A stretch of 34,207 bases of DNA from Palleronia aestuarii (lineage in GTDB: Bacteria > Pseudomonadota > Alphaproteobacteria > Rhodobacterales > Rhodobacteraceae): assembly GCF_003253995.1 (NCBI RefSeq), contig NZ_QKZL01000030.1, positions 1 to 34,207 of the forward strand, in the 5' to 3' direction. A program made the position numbers and the translations under genes. Within the stretch, counting starts at the first letter, position 1; each line of letters opens with the position of its first letter. Below, piece by piece: positions 1 through 7,949 of the stretch. The notes under the pieces were generated by a model. That model saw only the letters and a program-made list of their open reading frames with translations. It was not told the origin of the DNA and searched no databases.

Positions 1-1
1 C

Positions 2-220
2 CTGCGCGCCATCAAACGCTTCGGTCGGACGCTCTGGAGAAGGTGGTCCGGCTACCACCGTCGAAGCCGCGTCGAGACCAAGATGAACTGCATGAAGCTC
101 CTCGGTCAGAAGCTCATGTCCCGCGACTTCGACCGCCAGACCGCCGAACTCCAAGTTCGCATCGCCATCCTCAACCGCTTCACCGCCCTCGGCATCCCCG
201 TCACGCAGCCCGTCGGCTGA
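2..220 (+). CDS. IS5-family transposase, C-terminal end (partial)
   Basis: The last 72 residues of a DDE transposase, open from the left window edge to TGA at 218-220; the start lies outside the window. The translation reads ...WSGYHRRSRVETKM..., then ...DRQTAELQVRIAILNRF..., which is the conserved tail of the IS903-type branch of IS5-family transposases: Y..R...E with the glutamate as the last catalytic acid, followed by the FDRQ.AE.Q.R...LNRF.ALG block. An IS903-like terminal repeat follows at 257-274. Whether the complete element is intact cannot be seen from here. Family assignment rests on my recognition of the motif, not on a search. Confidence 0.8.
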   Translation: MRAIKRFGRTLWRRWSGYHRRSRVETKMNCMKLLGQKLMSRDFDRQTAELQVRIAILNRFTALGIPVTQPVG

Positions 221-256
221 CCTCAAACGAAGAAAGGGGAAGTCCCTCCGTCAGGA

Positions 257-274
257 GATTTGCGCAACAAGGCC
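257..274 (+). repeat. Right terminal inverted repeat of the IS5-type element
   Basis: The 18-mer GATTTGCGCAACAAGGCC, read on the minus strand as GGCCTTGTTGCGCAAATC, closely resembles the ends of IS903-group elements (GGCTTTGTTG-type). It lies 36 bp past the transposase stop, the expected place for the right end, so the element boundary is probably at about 274. The matching left end and the target duplication lie outside the window. Confidence 0.6.
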
Positions 275-362
275 CCATCTACACCATCATTGGCACCTAG
301 ACGTTCGCCGCGAAACGTCGCACTGCGCGCAACCGACTAACTCGACTGTGCGCTCTTGCGAC

Positions 363-450
363 AATGGAGCAGGTACCACCGCCAAGGCCGCGTCGAGACG
401 TAGATGCGTTGCGTGAGATTTCAGAGCCCCGTCTCAAGAGCCGGTTGCAA
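363..450 (+). pseudogene. Second, decayed IS5-family transposase fragment
   Basis: Translation gives WSRYHRQGRVET, a stop, then MRCV, which aligns with WSGYHRRSRVETKMNCM in the transposase end at 2-220. The DNA is also visibly similar (ccaccgccaaggccgcgtcgagac here against ccaccgtcgaagccgcgtcgagac there; only the core is shared). An in-frame TAG follows the conserved VET and the match dissolves after about 415. This is a remnant of a different IS5 copy, not a functional gene. The right boundary is approximate. Confidence 0.55.
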
Positions 451-478
451 CAAGTAGGAACATCGGTCCAGCGGTGAT

Positions 479-1687
479 TCAGATCCCCTGCCCTTCATTC
501 AACGTTACCGAGCCAGCATTCGCGTAGAGGCTGGCTAGCTTCTCCTCGATGGCTCTCAGGCTTCGCGGTCGGTACAGTTCTGCCGCTTCGATGCCCGGCC
601 GACCGTAGAACCGCTCGAGGACGCTGGAATGGACAGCATCGCACGAAGTCGGGCCCGTTCTGGGCCTCGGCCTGATCCGCGTGATCCAATCGGCGATCCC
701 GGACGGCGGGATCGAACTGCACCTCAATGGACCGAAGGGATCCCCTTCTCGGACGAGGGCTTCGAGGCGGGACGCATCGAAGGCCAGTCCCGCCGCCTGC
801 GCGCCCTCGACGATCCACCCGAGCGCGATGCTCGAAAGAGCCGTGATGTTCCCGCCGCCCCCGATAGAGCCATGGTCCCCGGCAAAGTATAGCTCTTGGT
901 AGGGGCATGTCCCCGAGGCGCCCGCGGCGGTGTTGAGGTCGGCGATGTTCGTCCAGCAGGTTGGCTCGAAGGCCCGTCGCGTCTCGTCGAGCGCCACGGC
1001 ATGGCGTGCCGACTTGACCATCCCGGACAACCGGGCGTCGTGGAACTCGTACTTCCGGGCGGTCCAGTTTCCCAGCAACGGAACATCACGCGGGACTCCG
1101 AGGGCGCCGACGGAATCCCACACGCCGAGATAGGCGACCCGGAGGAGCGGAACGTCGGGGGCATCGTTGCGCCTGCGCCAGTCCAGTTCGCCCCGGCTCG
1201 TCGCCACGCAGGACCGCATCGTCTGCGCCCGGAACTCGTGGCTTTCGTCGCTTCCGGGCGCGAGGTTTTCGCCCCCTTTCGATCGGTAGCGTCGTACGGC
1301 GCGCGGAATGAGGGTCAGGTCGTCGCGGCCGATGATGCCCGTGCTGCGAATGAAGCCGGTCAGCGACCTTGCCGTATAGGCTCCGCGCGAGAAGCCAAAG
1401 ATGAAGATCTCGTCCCCCGGCTCGTAGAGGAAGACGAGCTGCCGGTACGCCTCCACGACGTTCTCCAAGAGCCCCCAGCCGAGCGCCCCGCCGAGGACGC
1501 GGTCCGCGAGGCGCGATGCCCCGGTGGCACCCACGCCGGCGCCGACGCCGTTGAGATAGACCGGAACCTGCGTCACGCCCTCGGGGTCGGTCGGAGAGAG
1601 GAGCTGCGCCAGCCGCACGACATTGGTCGGCGTGCGGGAGTCGAAGCGGTTCCAGGTCCCGTCGCAGAGTATCGCAATGCGCTTCAC
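479..1687 (-). CDS. DUF2235-family alpha/beta-hydrolase
   Basis: A 402-residue protein of the DUF2235 family, the catalytic fold also found in Tle1-type phospholipase effectors of type VI secretion. The N-terminus shows the family start (IAILCDGTWN, residues 4-13). A nucleophile elbow G-F-S-R-G has Ser100, with the typical FGFSRGAYTAR context. A VWD motif carries Asp191 and a FAGDHGSIGGG stretch carries His272, giving a plausible Ser-Asp-His triad. The start is GTG at 1687, supported by a GGAGGG ribosome-binding site 6 nt upstream. There is no signal peptide. No VgrG, PAAR, chaperone or immunity gene is adjacent, so a role as a secreted toxin is not supported by context; it may be a housekeeping or orphan lipase-like enzyme. 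Substrate unknown. Confidence 0.85.
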   Translation of the reverse strand: MKRIAILCDGTWNRFDSRTPTNVVRLAQLLSPTDPEGVTQVPVYLNGVGAGVGATGASRLADRVLGGALGWGLLENVVEAYRQLVFLYEPGDEIFIFGFSRGAYTARSLTGFIRSTGIIGRDDLTLIPRAVRRYRSKGGENLAPGSDESHEFRAQTMRSCVATSRGELDWRRRNDAPDVPLLRVAYLGVWDSVGALGVPRDVPLLGNWTARKYEFHDARLSGMVKSARHAVALDETRRAFEPTCWTNIADLNTAAGASGTCPYQELYFAGDHGSIGGGGNITALSSIALGWIVEGAQAAGLAFDASRLEALVREGDPFGPLRCSSIPPSGIADWITRIRPRPRTGPTSCDAVHSSVLERFYGRPGIEAAELYRPRSLRAIEEKLASLYANAGSVTLNEGQGI

Positions 1688-1949
1688 GTCAGCCCTCCGT
1701 CGCTCGGTCCGTGGAATGCGGCATGCATCCGAACGGTCTGGCCTGCTCCCGCGTGGTCGCGGACCGTACCCAGGATAATCCGAGATCAGGGCCGTTGCCT
1801 GAATCGTGTGCCAGTGCAGGATGTCACGGGTCGGCTCGCGTCATCGATCCGCGAGATCGCGACGGACAAATAGCGAGGAGCCCCGTGTTTGCGGGTTCCG
1901 TTCGATCCGGTACTCAGCCAACGGCTGGTTCGACGCAGCCGCACCTGGT

Positions 1950-2891
1950 TCAGGCGGACAGGCGCGCGATCTGTCCGTTCGCGTCGTATTCGCCGATCAT
2001 GTCCCACCCGGTGATGAGGGGACGCGTGGGAATGACTTCGTCGGGATGGAACATTGCCGCGTCCAGCAAGCCGTAGCGCGCCGCCACAAGGATGGCCTGA
2101 AAGATCGATCGGACGCCGAGTTTCTGGATGATGCGGCTTTGGATCAGTTGAGATGTTTGACGACAATCCACCGCGAGAGCTTTCACGGGGTCCTCGCTGA
2201 GCGCGACGAGGCGCAGGAAGCCGATCTCCTCGGCCGTGAGCGGATCGACCTCCTTAGCGCCGACCTGGGAGAAGTGGACGAGCGCGTCGCAGGTCGCCTG
2301 GGCGACGAGGCGAAGGTCGTCACGGTAGGCGCGATACTGGCGTCTCGCGTAATCGGGTGTCCGGGTCGTGTTGAGGACGACTGCCGCCACGAGTCCGCTC
2401 GGGTAGGCGATCTTGAAGATCACCCCGTTGCAGCCGATTCCATGCGCCTCCGCGGCTTCCATGTAGCGCCGCGGAGCCGGCGGCGGCGGGACGAGTTCAT
2501 CGAGGAAAAGCTCGTGTTCCCGTGACACGATTGTCTTCATCAGGGGGTCGTCTTCGCACAGACGCATCTGGTGATAATCCTGCCACCACGCCGCCGGGAG
2601 CGTGGAGATCACGCGACGGGCAAGACACGTGCGTCCTTCGTTCAGCACCACGAGGGAGGCGTCGGAGAAGCCGAATAGCTCTGGAATCTCACCGAACACG
2701 GATGCAACCTGGTCGATCGCCATGGCTTCGTCGATCCGGTAGAGGAGCCGCTCGGTGCCATCGTGACGCGTCATCAGCGACCCGCCTTCGGCGATGCGTT
2801 CGCGCGCGCGTCGCAGTTCCGCAACCTTTTCGGGATCCAGCTCTCCGCCGGACGCGATGACATCATCAAGAAGGTCGGCGAACCAGTTCAT
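1950..2891 (-). CDS. LuxR-family regulator with autoinducer-binding-type domain (LuxR solo)
   Basis: A 313-residue transcription factor. Residues about 45-205 match the acyl-homoserine-lactone-binding domain layout, with WWQDYHQMR followed by the DDP turn at 114-116 where TraR/LuxR proteins place ligand-contacting residues. Residues 216-277 are a GerE-type helix-turn-helix (LT..E...L...A, later KLGV.S..QA...A.RYGLL), clearly diverged from the usual GKT..EI core. I start at 2891 because a GGAGAG ribosome-binding site precedes it; an in-frame ATG at 3047 would add 52 residues with no family match. No luxI-type synthase is in the window, so it would respond to an imported signal or another ligand. 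Its target is unknown; its own upstream region holds a short palindrome. Confidence 0.8.
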   Translation of the reverse strand: MNWFADLLDDVIASGGELDPEKVAELRRARERIAEGGSLMTRHDGTERLLYRIDEAMAIDQVASVFGEIPELFGFSDASLVVLNEGRTCLARRVISTLPAAWWQDYHQMRLCEDDPLMKTIVSREHELFLDELVPPPPAPRRYMEAAEAHGIGCNGVIFKIAYPSGLVAAVVLNTTRTPDYARRQYRAYRDDLRLVAQATCDALVHFSQVGAKEVDPLTAEEIGFLRLVALSEDPVKALAVDCRQTSQLIQSRIIQKLGVRSIFQAILVAARYGLLDAAMFHPDEVIPTRPLITGWDMIGEYDANGQIARLSA

Positions 2892-2915
2892 CGCTCTCTC
2901 CAAACTGCAAATATT

Positions 2916-2928
2916 CTCGTCCGGACAG
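2916..2928. promoter_or_regulatory. Palindrome upstream of the LuxR-type gene, possible lux-box-like operator
   Basis: CTCGTCCGGACAG is centred on the perfect 8-mer GTCCGGAC, flanked by CT on the left and AG on the right as in dyad lux-box elements. It lies about 25 bp upstream of the chosen LuxR start, in an otherwise AT-richer leader. It is shorter than a classical 18-20 bp lux box, so autoregulation is only a suggestion. Confidence 0.25.
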
Positions 2929-3104
2929 GACCCCCCCAAAAGACACAGAAATAACAAATATGTCGTAAAAATGGATCGATTGTTTGAGGCCGGGTCTCGA
3001 CGGGGTTCGAAGTCAGAAGATCGCGGCGAGGCAACGGCAGAGAGCACCCTTGAACACCCATCGCGACGAGTGCCGCTTCTCCTCCACGGATCGACGGCGA
3101 CCCG

Positions 3105-4487
3105 TCAGACCATCAGAACGGATGCGGTCAGGACCACTGCCACGGTAAGCGAGAACGGGATGAGAACCGCGACCACGAAGATATCGCCGTAGCTCTGCCT
3201 ATGGGTCAGCCCGGTGATGGCAAGCAACGTTATGACCGCGCCGTTGTGGGGCAGCGCGTCGAACCCGCCCGAGGACAGCGCCACGACCCGGTGCATGATT
3301 TCCGGGTCGATCCCGGCCGACTGCGCCTGCTCCATGAAGCGGTCGCCCAAGGTCTCGAGCGCAATGGACATGCCGCCCGACGCGGATCCGGTGATGCCTG
3401 CCAAAACGTTGGTGGCGACAGCGGACGAGATCAGGGGGTTCGACGACAATCCCAGAACCGCGTCGCGCACCACCGCGAACGCCGGAAGCGAGGCGATGAC
3501 CGCGCCGTAGCCGACCTCGGAGGCGGTGTTGAAGACCGGTAAAAGCGAGCCCATCGTGCCCTTGTTGTAGCTCTCGAGCAGGTCCGCGAACCGCTTCCAG
3601 TTCAGTGCGGTGCAGAGCAGTATCGAGATCACAAGCGATGCGATGATGGCCCAGATACCTCTGACGTCGTCGATGCTCGCCCCGCCGTATCGCTCCTCGG
3701 AGAGATAGCCCGTGTCCATCGCGGGGATGACCAAATAGGTGAAGACCGCGTTCAGCAGAATGACCGTCACCACGGGCAGCATCGCGATCAGGAAGGACGG
3801 CGCGGCGGCATCGAGCTCGTTCGCATCGGCGTCCGTCGGCGGGTGCTCTCCGTATCCTTCTCCGTTGGCATTGGCCGCGGCCCGGCGCCGGTTCAGCCAC
3901 AATGTCCCGCCGACCAGCATTCCGAGGCCAGCCAGCGTTCCGTAGATGGGGGCGGCGAAGGGCGTCGTTCCGAAATAGGGCATCGGAATCGCGTTCTGGA
4001 TCGCGGGCGTACCGGGAAAGGCGGTCATGGTGAAGGTGAACGACCCAAGCGCGAGGGCCGCGGGCAGCAACCGCTTCGGCGTATCGGATTTCATGAACAG
4101 CGCGTTCGCGATGGGATAGACCGCGAAGGCCACAACGAACAGGGACACGCCGCCATACGTCAGCACGCCGCACGCGGCCACGACCGCAGCGATGGACTGC
4201 GACGCCCCCATCTTCTCGGTGAACCACTCGGCGATCACCCTTGCCGAACCCGAATCCGCCATCAGCTTTCCGAAGATCGCGCCGAGGAGGAACAGCGGAA
4301 AGAACTGCAGAAGATAATTGCCAAGCGCAGGCATGAAGACCTGCGTGTAGGTTGCAAGTATCGGCAACCCTCCGGCGAACAATGTGGCCAACAGCGCCAT
4401 GACCGGCGCCAGGATAAGGACGTTGATCCCGCGATATGCCAGAAACATCAGCAGGCCCAACGACAGGAATATTCCGATAAGCCCCAT
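3105..4487 (-). CDS. GntP-family permease
   Basis: A 460-residue integral membrane protein with about a dozen hydrophobic segments and the GntP-family pattern: a short N-terminal helix, then FFPLFLLGAIFGKLM (about 63-77), the YGGVSLFVVAFAVYPIA block, the FPGTPAIQN motif, and a C-terminal segment with HNGAVITLLAITG. GntP proteins are proton symporters for gluconate and related organic acids, including 3-hydroxybutyrate. Neither neighbour is a catabolic gene, so the substrate cannot be read from context; a sugar acid would suit the uronate genes to its right but they are not co-transcribed. ATG at 4487 has a weak AAAGGG ribosome-binding site. Confidence 0.85.
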   Translation of the reverse strand: MGLIGIFLSLGLLMFLAYRGINVLILAPVMALLATLFAGGLPILATYTQVFMPALGNYLLQFFPLFLLGAIFGKLMADSGSARVIAEWFTEKMGASQSIAAVVAACGVLTYGGVSLFVVAFAVYPIANALFMKSDTPKRLLPAALALGSFTFTMTAFPGTPAIQNAIPMPYFGTTPFAAPIYGTLAGLGMLVGGTLWLNRRRAAANANGEGYGEHPPTDADANELDAAAPSFLIAMLPVVTVILLNAVFTYLVIPAMDTGYLSEERYGGASIDDVRGIWAIIASLVISILLCTALNWKRFADLLESYNKGTMGSLLPVFNTASEVGYGAVIASLPAFAVVRDAVLGLSSNPLISSAVATNVLAGITGSASGGMSIALETLGDRFMEQAQSAGIDPEIMHRVVALSSGGFDALPHNGAVITLLAITGLTHRQSYGDIFVVAVLIPFSLTVAVVLTASVLMV

Positions 4488-5076
4488 GTGCCCTTTCCCA
4501 TCGCGGAGCGCCGTTCAGGGCCCCCGACCCTGAGGGGTAAACACCGGCCGATCTCGGGTCAACTGACTGCCCTCGCCGCCTGTTCGTGGATGACGATAAC
4601 GCTATCAGGAGGGCGTGCCGTCCTCGTTCGAAACTTAGGAATAGGCCGGCAGATCGGCCTTCCTTGGTTTCAGGAGGCGGTTCTCCGCATTACTACTGCC
4701 GCTCCTGTCGACACCGTCCCGTACCCAGCTTCGCGATCGACCTCTTTGACCGCCCCGCCCGACCGGCGACACTCCGCCGTGATCGTTGCGTGGGACCGGG
4801 CGGCCGCACCGGCGCACGACAGGATACGTCCCGCAAAATCCCCCCGATCATCCCAATGGCCGGGCATCGTTTGCGCAGTGAAGAATGATCAGAATGGTCA
4901 AGGGCGCGCAAAAACGGCGTATCGTGGAACCGAACGGAAATTTTCTGCATAGGCCACCTGAGGCGGTTCGCCGGACCAGATCACGGGAGGGATCATGGCG
5001 ACGCGCGCGAGCTCTCAGGCTTTGCCCATGACACTGTCCTGGGGCGCCCTCGAACTCGCGCGATCGGCGCTGCACC
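4488..5076. other. Intergenic region without a recognisable gene
   Basis: This 589-bp stretch lies between the GntP-type permease and the end of dctM. The short open frames in it match nothing I know. A weak promoter candidate for the permease is present on the minus strand: TTGACC (complement of 4557-4562) and TACCCC (complement of 4534-4539), spaced 17 bp. A 29-codon frame at 4995-5084 on the plus strand has a GGAGGG upstream but overlaps dctM and has no recognisable product. No convincing terminator for dctM was found. Confidence 0.5.
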
Positions 5077-6363
5077 TTACATGACGAGGGCAGGCAGGAA
5101 GAGCACCAGGTTCGGGAACAGGATCATCGCGCCGACGACGAGCATGACGGCGCAGGCGAAGGGGATCAGGCGGAGCGAGTAGCCGACATACGAAGCGTTG
5201 AGGATGCCGCAGACCGTGAACATTGACACGCCGACCGGCGGGGTCATGCCGCCGAACGTGACAAGGGTCATCATGATGAGCCCGAAATGCACCGGATCGA
5301 TACCGGCAGCGGTGATGACCGGCACGAGGATCGGCGTCAGCAGCATGACGAGCACCGTCGCCTCGATCAGCATCCCGAGCCCGAGCAGGAAACCGGAGAT
5401 CGCGAACAGGAGCACGGTGGGGCTCTCGACCGCGCTGAGCGAGAATTCCGTGATGGTCTGCGGCACGCGCTCGAAGGTGATGACGAAGCCGAATACTCCC
5501 GAAAACAGGATGATGAGCATGATCATCCCGATATCGCGCGCACTCTCCAGCAGCGCGTCGTAGAGACTGCGGAACGTGAGCTCCCGGTAGATGAGCCCGC
5601 CCACGATCAGGGCATAGAGCACGGCGAAGGCCCCGGCTTCGGACGGGGTGAAGAAGCCGAAGCGGATCCCCACCAGAAGCCAGATCGGAAAGATCACGGC
5701 CCAGAAGCTGCGGTAGAGGCCGCGGCCGACTTCCGAAAGCGACGGGAAGTCCGTCCGGGAGGGTTTGTAGTCGCGCTGGACGGAGATACCCCAGGTGGTC
5801 GCCATCAGGGCAATGGTTAGAAGAACCCCCGGCACGATCCCCGCGATGAAAAGCCGGCCGATCGAGACCTCGCCCAGATACCCGTAGAGGATCAGGCCGA
5901 GCGAGGGCGGCAGCGTCGCGGTGATCAGTCCGCCCACGGAGAGAAGGGCGCCGGTGAAGCCCGGATCGTACCCCTCATCGGTCATCGGCTTGCCGAGAAC
6001 GCGCGCCTGCATTGCCGCATCGGCGACGGCCGAACCCGAGATGCCGCCCATGAGCGCCGAGAGGATCAGCGTCGATTGCGCCAGTCCACCGCGCATCCAG
6101 CCCGCGAGCGTCATCGCAAGATCGATGAGCCGGGGCGTGATGCCGGCCCGGTTCATCAGGTTTCCGAGCAGGATGAAGAGCGGCACCGCGAGGAGCGGAA
6201 AGGACTGGCTGGCCGCGACGATGCGCTGGACCGCGGTGCTGTCGGGCAACACCGTCGTGGGCAGCAGAAAAAAGGCCGTCCCGCTGATCCCGATCGCGAA
6301 GGCGACCGGCATGCCGAGGAAGATCAGCATGAGCGCGGCACAAAGGATCAGGGCGGAGGTCAT
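5077..6363 (-). CDS. dctM: TRAP transporter large permease subunit (DctM)
   Basis: A 428-residue polytopic membrane protein of the DctM family, the sodium-coupled transport subunit of tripartite ATP-independent periplasmic systems. Recognisable blocks are the first helix pair (LGMPVAFAIGISGTAFF), FPLLAVPLFILLGNLMN, the GGISGSAVADAAM motif, LPPSLGLILYG and the TPPVGVSMFTVCGI motif near the C-terminus. The start at 6363 overlaps the dctQ stop by ATGA; a longer upstream open frame is only the dctQ antiphase. It is the last gene of the gntR-AGE-dctPQM operon, whose position beside uxuA, uxuB and uxaC makes a hexuronate the probable substrate (inference). Confidence 0.93.
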   Translation of the reverse strand: MTSALILCAALMLIFLGMPVAFAIGISGTAFFLLPTTVLPDSTAVQRIVAASQSFPLLAVPLFILLGNLMNRAGITPRLIDLAMTLAGWMRGGLAQSTLILSALMGGISGSAVADAAMQARVLGKPMTDEGYDPGFTGALLSVGGLITATLPPSLGLILYGYLGEVSIGRLFIAGIVPGVLLTIALMATTWGISVQRDYKPSRTDFPSLSEVGRGLYRSFWAVIFPIWLLVGIRFGFFTPSEAGAFAVLYALIVGGLIYRELTFRSLYDALLESARDIGMIMLIILFSGVFGFVITFERVPQTITEFSLSAVESPTVLLFAISGFLLGLGMLIEATVLVMLLTPILVPVITAAGIDPVHFGLIMMTLVTFGGMTPPVGVSMFTVCGILNASYVGYSLRLIPFACAVMLVVGAMILFPNLVLFLPALVM

Positions 6364-6953
6364 AATGGGGACTCGTGATGATGGTCTTCCGGCTCGAGGG
6401 TCGCATCGAGGCCGAATCTCGCGATGCGTCGCGAGATCGAGACGAGAAAGAGAAGCGCGCCCACCGGCAACGCGAGGGTGATCATTCCGTAGCTCAGCCC
6501 GGTCGCGCCGAGCTGTCGCTGCCAGTTGCCTGTTGCCAGGTCGAACCCGTCCCAGGCCAGGAAGAGCAGGAACGGAACGATGAGAACGAGGTGCAGCGCG
6601 GTCAAGATCTTGCGTCCGACCGAGGGTAGCGCGTCCGCGATCACGGAGACACGGATGTGCTCGCCCTTCCTGAGACAGATGTCTGCGCCCAAGACGATCG
6701 CCCAGATCAGGAACAGAAGCGCGAGCTGCGGTGCCGACCGGACCGGTGTTCCCATCGAACGACCGATCGCCGCGACGAGGACGGTTAGGACCGTGACGGA
6801 CAGGAACAAGATGGTCAAAATTGTCACGATGCGGTCGTAGACCGACCAGAAAAGGGTGACGGACCGGCGCCACCCGGACCCGTCGGAGGTGGACCGGTCC
6901 TCGGACCGGTCCGGATCCTGGCGTATGCCGTGATCTCCGCTTTGCTCAGACAT
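6360..6953 (-). CDS. dctQ: TRAP transporter small permease subunit (DctQ)
   Basis: A 197-residue membrane protein with four hydrophobic segments. It has the DctQ-type pattern: helix one around IVTILTILFLSVTVLTVLVA, then LALLFLIWAIVLGADICLRKGEHIRV (given here only as its key elements, an acidic/aromatic helix end followed by RKGEH.RV), which is the signature of the family, and two further helices. The N-terminal 30 residues are hydrophilic and unusually rich in D, R and S. The gene lies 15 bp after dctP and shares ATGA with dctM. The ribosome-binding site AGGAAGG lies about 10 nt before ATG at 6953. It works with DctM in the cytoplasmic membrane. Confidence 0.9.
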   Translation of the reverse strand: MSEQSGDHGIRQDPDRSEDRSTSDGSGWRRSVTLFWSVYDRIVTILTILFLSVTVLTVLVAAIGRSMGTPVRSAPQLALLFLIWAIVLGADICLRKGEHIRVSVIADALPSVGRKILTALHLVLIVPFLLFLAWDGFDLATGNWQRQLGATGLSYGMITLALPVGALLFLVSISRRIARFGLDATLEPEDHHHESPL

Positions 6954-6968
6954 CGCGGCACATCCTTC

Positions 6969-7949
6969 CTATTCCGAAGCGCTGGGGAGATAGGGCTGCA
7001 GCGCGTCGCGCGCCTCGGTCAGCCCGACCTCGTCATAGACACCGAGTGTCGCCTCGCGGAACGGGGCAATATCGACCTCGTTGAATTCCACACCGGCCTC
7101 CTCCATGCGGCCCTGCACCGCCTCGAGCGCCGCGACCGTGTTCTCCGTGGCTTCCTCGCCGGCAGCGTCGAGTTCCTCGTCGATGATCGTGCGGATGTCC
7201 TCGGGCAGGCCCTCCCACCATTGCTCCGACGTCACGAGACCCGTGAAGAGCTGGATGTGGTTGGTGAAGGCCACGTTGGTCGTGACTTCTTGGAGATTGA
7301 TCCCTTCGGCACCGGTCAGCTGCGCCTCGGCCGCGTCGATCGAGCCGAGCTGGAGGGCGGAATAGACGTCGGCCCAGGGCAAGGGGACCGCCGTCGCGCC
7401 CATGGCATTGACCGTCGCGACCCAGATCGGTGCGTCGATGGTCCGCATCCGGATACCCTGAAGATCGTCGGGCGTCTCGATCATTTGCTGGGTGAAGGAT
7501 TGCCGCGTACCCTGGAACCAGTTGTAGTTGAGGAGGCGAAGGCTCGAACTCTCGGCCAGCTCCTCCACCCATTCCTCGTAGACGGGCGAGGAGGTGATCT
7601 CCGCATATTCGGTGTAGTCGTTCACGAGGTAAGGTGCCGACAGGATCCCGAGTTCGGCCTGGAAGGGCGCGAGGCGTCCGGCATCGACAAGAACGGCGAG
7701 CGGTGCGCCGTTGCGGATCTGTTCGAGAACGTCGTTGTCCTCGCCGAGCTGCGAGCTGGGATAGACGGTCACGTCCACGGCGCCATCCGTACGCTCCTCG
7801 ATCCGTTCCTCTGCCGCGAGCATGGCCTGCGTCAGCGGGTCCGACGTCGGCTGCGACGTCGACAGGCCGAGCGTGTAATCCTGCGCGGATACGGACCCCG
7901 CAGCCAGAAGCAGTGCCCCGGTCAGGGCCGTTGAAGACAGTCTGGTCAT
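6969..7949 (-). CDS. dctP: TRAP transporter substrate-binding protein (DctP)
   Basis: A 326-residue periplasmic binding protein. A Sec signal peptide (MTRLSSTALTGALLLAAGSVSA) should be cut after Ala22. The mature part follows the DctP fold: YTLGLSTSQP at the first strand, VTVYPSSQLGEDNDVLEQI, then the ligand-site region GIRMRT...W...NAMGATAVPLPWADVYSALQ. The Arg in GIRMRT is the usual carboxylate anchor, consistent with an acidic sugar such as a hexuronate. ATG overlaps the stop of the upstream AGE-family gene (ATGA), so translation is coupled. No helical preference for dicarboxylates can be judged from sequence alone; hexuronate uptake is inferred from the neighbouring uxuA, uxuB and uxaC. 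Confidence 0.93.
   Translation of the reverse strand: MTRLSSTALTGALLLAAGSVSAQDYTLGLSTSQPTSDPLTQAMLAAEERIEERTDGAVDVTVYPSSQLGEDNDVLEQIRNGAPLAVLVDAGRLAPFQAELGILSAPYLVNDYTEYAEITSSPVYEEWVEELAESSSLRLLNYNWFQGTRQSFTQQMIETPDDLQGIRMRTIDAPIWVATVNAMGATAVPLPWADVYSALQLGSIDAAEAQLTGAEGINLQEVTTNVAFTNHIQLFTGLVTSEQWWEGLPEDIRTIIDEELDAAGEEATENTVAALEAVQGRMEEAGVEFNEVDIAPFREATLGVYDEVGLTEARDALQPYLPSASE

Noticed and set aside
479-1687. DUF2235 gene as part of a type VI secretion effector-immunity module
   Set aside because: No adjacent secretion, adaptor or immunity gene; the family also occurs outside such systems.
4995-5084. Possible 29-residue small protein with GGAGGG upstream
   Set aside because: Overlaps the end of dctM on the other strand, has no recognisable product and is no longer than chance frames here.
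5077-6873. 598-codon frame suggesting a DctQ-DctM fusion
   Set aside because: The extra N-terminal part is an out-of-phase reading of dctQ; DctM similarity begins at the ATG at 6363.
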